Assembly: GCA_900549375.1 (NCBI GenBank)
Contig: URNY01000112.1
Location: 1 to 9,073 of the forward strand
Origin: an uncultured Bacteroidales bacterium
Lineage (GTDB): Bacteria > Bacteroidota > Bacteroidia > Bacteroidales > Muribaculaceae
DNA: 9,073 bases
Reading direction: 5' to 3'
Shown here: piece by piece, positions 6,520-9,073 of the stretch
Position numbering within the stretch: the stretch's first letter is position 1
Layout: each line of letters begins with the position of its first letter
Notes under the pieces: model-generated
The model's input: only the letters and a program-made list of their open reading frames with translations
What the model was told of the DNA's origin: nothing
Database searches by the model: none
Translations under genes and position numbers: made by a program

Positions 6520-7203
6520 TTATTTGATAACTGCTATCGTGAGGTTGCGGTCAGGAGTGCCGGGCAGGCGCCTCCAGCTATTGAAAAGGTGGCACCCGCC
6601 GGCATCGGTGGCGCACCTGGTGCAAAGCGTATTCAGATGTATGTTCGCCGCAGAGATGCATTTGCGGAGCATTCTGCGGCAATTCACCATCTGCAGGTCG
6701 AGATGTGGTTTTTTGTAAAGCACTCCCGGGCGCGTAACGCATTCCCTGAATCCCGCTATAAGAAAACGTTCGGCAAGATCCTCATCCACTTCATAGCATT
6801 CTCCGCAGACAGATGAGCCGAAAGTTGCCGACATGAGCGAAGTGTCGGCGCCGTATTCGATCAGTCGGTCGATGGTGTTATCGACTATTCCGCCCAATGA
6901 GCCTTTCCAGCCGGCATGAACGGCCGCTATGGCCCGGATATCGGGTGCGAAAAGGAGGATCGGCACGCAATCGGCCGTCCTGACGGCTATAGGCATACCC
7001 TTCTCGAATGTGATCAAGGCATCCGTAGAAGGAAACGTCTCGTCGCGACGTGTCGCGATCGAGACGTTTACTGAATGGGTCTGAACCGGCAAAACCGGCA
7101 TTTCAAGTCCGGCATCCCTCAACAAAGCTTCGGGATTGCGGCAAATGCCTGTTGCAAAAGCGGCGAAGCCTTCCGGAGCCGGAAGATTGAAAATATTCGG
7201 CAT
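6520..7203 (-). CDS. pgeF: Peptidoglycan editing factor / YfiH-type laccase-domain protein
   Basis: Cytoplasmic protein of 227 aa in the YfiH/YlmD/DUF152 family (multicopper polyphenol oxidase domain by homology). E. coli PgeF removes L-Ser wrongly built into peptidoglycan precursors in place of L-Ala; human FAMIN/LACC1 and bacterial relatives have been reported to act on purine nucleosides. The metal-site residues are all here: QTHS with His43, TADC with Cys79, HAGW with His96. The family segment ending CYEVD is at 136-140, and FNSWRR (207-212) fits the C-terminal F-S-x-RR motif. It has 10 Cys, including a CTRC (194-197) plus Cys204 group in a stretch that looks longer than usual. Its ATG is 3 nt after the purT stop (TGA TAC ATG), so the two are co-transcribed and probably translationally coupled. 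I see no terminator in the 65 nt before ftsY. Family is certain; which activity dominates here is not. Confidence 0.92.
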   Translation of the reverse strand: MPNIFNLPAPEGFAAFATGICRNPEALLRDAGLEMPVLPVQTHSVNVSIATRRDETFPSTDALITFEKGMPIAVRTADCVPILLFAPDIRAIAAVHAGWKGSLGGIVDNTIDRLIEYGADTSLMSATFGSSVCGECYEVDEDLAERFLIAGFRECVTRPGVLYKKPHLDLQMVNCRRMLRKCISAANIHLNTLCTRCATDAGGCHLFNSWRRLPGTPDRNLTIAVIK

Positions 7204-7206
7204 GTA

Positions 7207-8391
7207 TCAGAGCACGTTGATTTTCAGGGCCTCGTATGCTCTTGAAGCTTTCGCTCTTGCCTCCTCGAGAGTATCTGCTTTGGCGAGAATTACGCCCATG
7301 CGCCGATGACCGTGAACTTCCGGTTTACCGAAGATGCGAATCTGGGTGGATGGCTCTGCAAGCACTTTCTCCAGATTATCGAATTCCACGCAGTCGGAAT
7401 CTCCCTCCACCACGATGGCGCGAGAGGCCGATGGGCCGTAGAACTCGATTGCAGGCACAGGCAGTCCGAGCAACGCTCTGGCGTGAAGTGCGAATTCCGA
7501 CATATCCTGCGATATCATCGTCACCATTCCGGTGTCGTGGGGGCGGGGCGAGACTTCGCTGAAAATCACGTTGTCGCCTTTTATGAAGAGTTCTACGCCG
7601 AATATTCCATAACCGCCGAGAGCCTCCGTGATTTTGGCGGCGATTTCCTTAGCCGATTCGAGAGCGATGTCGCTCATCGGCTGCGGCTGCCAGGAATAGC
7701 GGTAGTCGCCGTTGACCTGAATATGGCCCACGGGCTGACAGAACACTGTTCCGGAGACGCTTCTGACAGTGAGCAGAGTGATTTCATAATCAAAATCCAC
7801 AAAACCTTCAACGATCACCCTTCCGGCTCCGGCGCGTCCGCCTTCTTGCGCCTCGCGCCAGGCGGAATCTATATCCTCTTCGGATTTCACGAGACTCTGT
7901 CCGTGGCCGGAAGAACTCATAACCGGCTTTACGACACACGGTATTCCGATTTCATTTACAGCTTTGAGAAACTCCTCCTTATCCGAAGCGAACCGATAGG
8001 GCGATGTCGGCAGTCCGAGTTCTTCGGCGGCAAGGCGTCTGATTCCCTCGCGATTCATGGTCAGCCATGCTGCGCGGGCCGTAGGCGTAACATTATATCC
8101 CTCTTTTTCAAGCTCGAGAAGCATCGGGGTGGCTATTGCTTCGATTTCGGGAATAATATGGTCAGGTTTCTCAAGTTCGACGATGCGTTTAAGTTCTTCG
8201 CCGTCGAGCATGTTGAATACATAGGAACGGTGGGCCACCTGCATTGCGGGCGCTCCTGCATATTTGTCGCAGGCAATCACCTCCACGCCAAGGCGCTGGA
8301 GCTCGATGGCCACTTCTTTACCAAGTTCTCCGCTGCCGAGGAGCATGGCTTTCTTCCCTTTGGGAGTGCATACACTTCCGATTTTTGCCAT
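7207..8391 (-). CDS. purT: Formate-dependent GAR transformylase
   Basis: ATP-grasp enzyme of 394 aa (E. coli PurT is 392). It uses ATP and formate to turn glycinamide ribonucleotide (GAR) into formyl-GAR in purine synthesis, independent of folate. Domains: a Rossmann-like N-terminal part with LGSGELGKE (18-26) and PEIEAIAT (81-88), an ATP-grasp centre (about 115-310) and a C-terminal cap. Residues line up with the known E. coli active site at the same numbers: Lys155 (KPVMSSSG), Glu195, Glu203, Glu267, Glu279 and Asp286 (SPRPHDTG), plus Lys356 and Arg363-Arg364 near the C-terminus. A small difference is GHG at 162-164, where I recall E. coli having GKG. It has its own promoter at 8420-8451 and a leader of about 25 nt, too short for a purine riboswitch. 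It is the first gene of a pair with pgeF. Confidence 0.98.
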   Translation of the reverse strand: MAKIGSVCTPKGKKAMLLGSGELGKEVAIELQRLGVEVIACDKYAGAPAMQVAHRSYVFNMLDGEELKRIVELEKPDHIIPEIEAIATPMLLELEKEGYNVTPTARAAWLTMNREGIRRLAAEELGLPTSPYRFASDKEEFLKAVNEIGIPCVVKPVMSSSGHGQSLVKSEEDIDSAWREAQEGGRAGAGRVIVEGFVDFDYEITLLTVRSVSGTVFCQPVGHIQVNGDYRYSWQPQPMSDIALESAKEIAAKITEALGGYGIFGVELFIKGDNVIFSEVSPRPHDTGMVTMISQDMSEFALHARALLGLPVPAIEFYGPSASRAIVVEGDSDCVEFDNLEKVLAEPSTQIRIFGKPEVHGHRRMGVILAKADTLEEARAKASRAYEALKINVL

Positions 8392-8419
8392 AATCTGTCT
8401 AAGTTTCTGATTTCTTCTG

Positions 8420-8451
8420 CAAAAATATAAAAAATATGAGAATCAGTCAAC
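8420..8451 (-). promoter_or_regulatory. Bacteroidetes-type promoter of purT
   Basis: On the minus strand, GTTG (8448-8451, three of four matches to TTTG) is followed by a 20-nt spacer and TATTTTTG (8420-8427), the same -7 box as for ftsY. The box ends 28 nt before the purT ATG, giving a short untranslated leader with no obvious secondary structure. A pyrimidine-rich stretch (minus strand, about 8457-8494) lies just upstream, between the promoter and the terminator of the sigma-factor gene; no operator is recognisable in it. Confidence 0.65.
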
Positions 8452-8495
8452 ACCAAACCAAAGAGGAAAGGTAAAGGTGTGGTAGAGGTAAAAAT

Positions 8496-8523
8496 GAAAA
8501 AAGGATGCCTTAGGCGACATCCT
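8496..8523 (-). terminator. Intrinsic terminator of the ECF sigma-factor gene
   Basis: Read on the minus strand, AGGATG (8518-8523) pairs with CATCCT (8502-8507), and CC pairs with GG across a TAA loop (8510-8512); the 3-nt bulge TCG sits at 8515-8517. The stem runs into a T-tract (8497-8502), with a second run of T shortly after. It lies 58 nt past the sigma-factor stop codon and before the purT promoter, so it closes the sigma-factor unit. Confidence 0.8.
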
Positions 8524-8581
8524 CTCACAACTGATAAAACAAACAATCCAAAATATGAGGTCTCTTGGGCAAACCGCCGGA

Positions 8582-9073
8582 TCAATAGCTGTAATCCTTA
8601 AGTTGCTTGCGGAGATTTTTGCGTGCGAAGAATATACGGCTTTTGACTGTGCCGAACGGAAGATTCATCTTCTCGGCAATTTCGTTGTATTTATAACCGG
8701 CCACGAACATGTTGAAAGGAATCCTGTATTCATCGGGGAATGAATTCAAAGCCTTGGATATTTCCTTAACTGCATAAGAGCCGTCGGGGGTGTCAAGACC
8801 TGAGTCCTGACAAATGTTGAGATGGAAGAGGTCTTCAGTCTGATCGATCACCGTGGCCTTGCGTACGGTCTGACGGTAATTGTTGATGAAGATATTGCGC
8901 ATGATGGTGAAGATCCATCCTTTGAAATTGACATTGTCGACATACTTGTCTTCATTGTCGAGCGCTTTGAGGGTGGTATCCTGTAGTAGGTCTTGCGCCT
9001 GCTCGCGGTTGGTGGTGAGCTGGTATGCAAAACTCAGCAGATTGCTCTGCAGTCCGATTAATCTATCTTTAAA
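8582..9073 (-). CDS. ECF-type RNA polymerase sigma factor, 5' end outside the window
   Basis: Sigma-70-family ECF factor; 163 residues are visible and the reading frame stays open to the window edge, so probably only a few N-terminal residues are missing. It directs RNA polymerase to a set of target promoters. Region 2 covers visible residues about 4-68, with DLLQDTTLKALDNEDKYV (28-45) and FKGWIFTIMRNIFINNYR (50-67), the core-binding and -10-recognition part. A linker (about 70-103) follows. Region 4 (about 104-160) ends in a helix-turn-helix for the -35 element: YNEIAEKMNLPFGTVKSRIF (129-148). An internal ATG at 8902 lies inside region 2 and cannot be the start. No anti-sigma gene follows; the gene ends at a terminator. 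The core closely resembles the short ECF factors widespread in Bacteroidales; I do not assign a regulon. Confidence 0.95.
   Translation of the reverse strand, partial: FKDRLIGLQSNLLSFAYQLTTNREQAQDLLQDTTLKALDNEDKYVDNVNFKGWIFTIMRNIFINNYRQTVRKATVIDQTEDLFHLNICQDSGLDTPDGSYAVKEISKALNSFPDEYRIPFNMFVAGYKYNEIAEKMNLPFGTVKSRIFFARKNLRKQLKDYSY

Noticed and set aside
8392..8419. Riboswitch ahead of purT
   Set aside because: The leader from the predicted transcription start to the ATG is only about 25 nt and shows no structure, too short for any known purine or related riboswitch.
7306..8430. 374-codon plus-strand open frame opposite purT
   Set aside because: It mirrors purT, whose active-site residues match E. 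coli numbering, and the antisense translation has no coherent domain.
8494..8601. 35-codon plus-strand ORF with an AGAGGT sequence before its ATG
   Set aside because: Its first codons lie inside the sigma-factor terminator, the A-run being the complement of the T-tract, and its end overlaps the sigma-factor gene. The purine-rich context explains the apparent ribosome binding site.
8902..8902. Internal ATG as the start of the sigma-factor gene
   Set aside because: The frame continues without a stop to the window edge and encodes the conserved region 2, so starting at 8902 would remove essential sequence.

Overview
The window is an ordinary-looking stretch of a Bacteroidota chromosome, most likely order Bacteroidales. 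A Muribaculaceae-like member is possible, but this is inferred from protein style and mid-range GC, not shown. The signs are: Bacteroidetes-type promoters (TTTG, 19-21 nt spacer, TAnnTTTG) before ftsY and purT, few Shine-Dalgarno sites, a GIN-domain (DUF2807) lipoprotein, and a sigma factor whose core closely resembles the short Bacteroidales ECF group. All eight genes lie on the minus strand, so transcription runs from high to low coordinates. No intergenic gap exceeds 190 nt. I see no RNA gene, insertion sequence, CRISPR array or complete mobile element.

Layout in the direction of transcription: (1) an ECF sigma factor, cut at its N-terminus by the window edge (8582-9073), ends at a clear intrinsic terminator (8496-8523). 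(2) A promoter at 8420-8451 drives purT and pgeF, which are separated by 3 nt. PurT makes formyl-GAR for purine synthesis. PgeF is a YfiH/laccase-domain protein known for peptidoglycan editing, with purine-nucleoside activities reported for relatives. (3) A second promoter sits immediately before ftsY, close enough that the mRNA may be leaderless. It would serve ftsY, rimO (start codon abutting the ftsY stop) and probably menF 43 nt further on. These cover membrane targeting by the SRP receptor, ribosomal protein S12 modification and the entry step of menaquinone synthesis. (4) A secreted M13 zinc endopeptidase is followed, across a perfect 13-bp inverted repeat, by a GIN-domain lipoprotein with seven GTGDI repeats at about 20-residue spacing. 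Both are exported, and the hairpin between them may attenuate or process a shared transcript. (5) The last 60 bases (1-60) are GC-rich (about 68%), fold-prone and unassigned.

Most of the window is housekeeping core genome, and I found no convincing undescribed system. Points worth a second look are the possibly leaderless ftsY transcript, the purT-pgeF coupling, the cysteine-rich C-terminus of PgeF, the menF gene away from other men genes, the hairpin between the exported pair, and the GC-rich sequence at the left edge.
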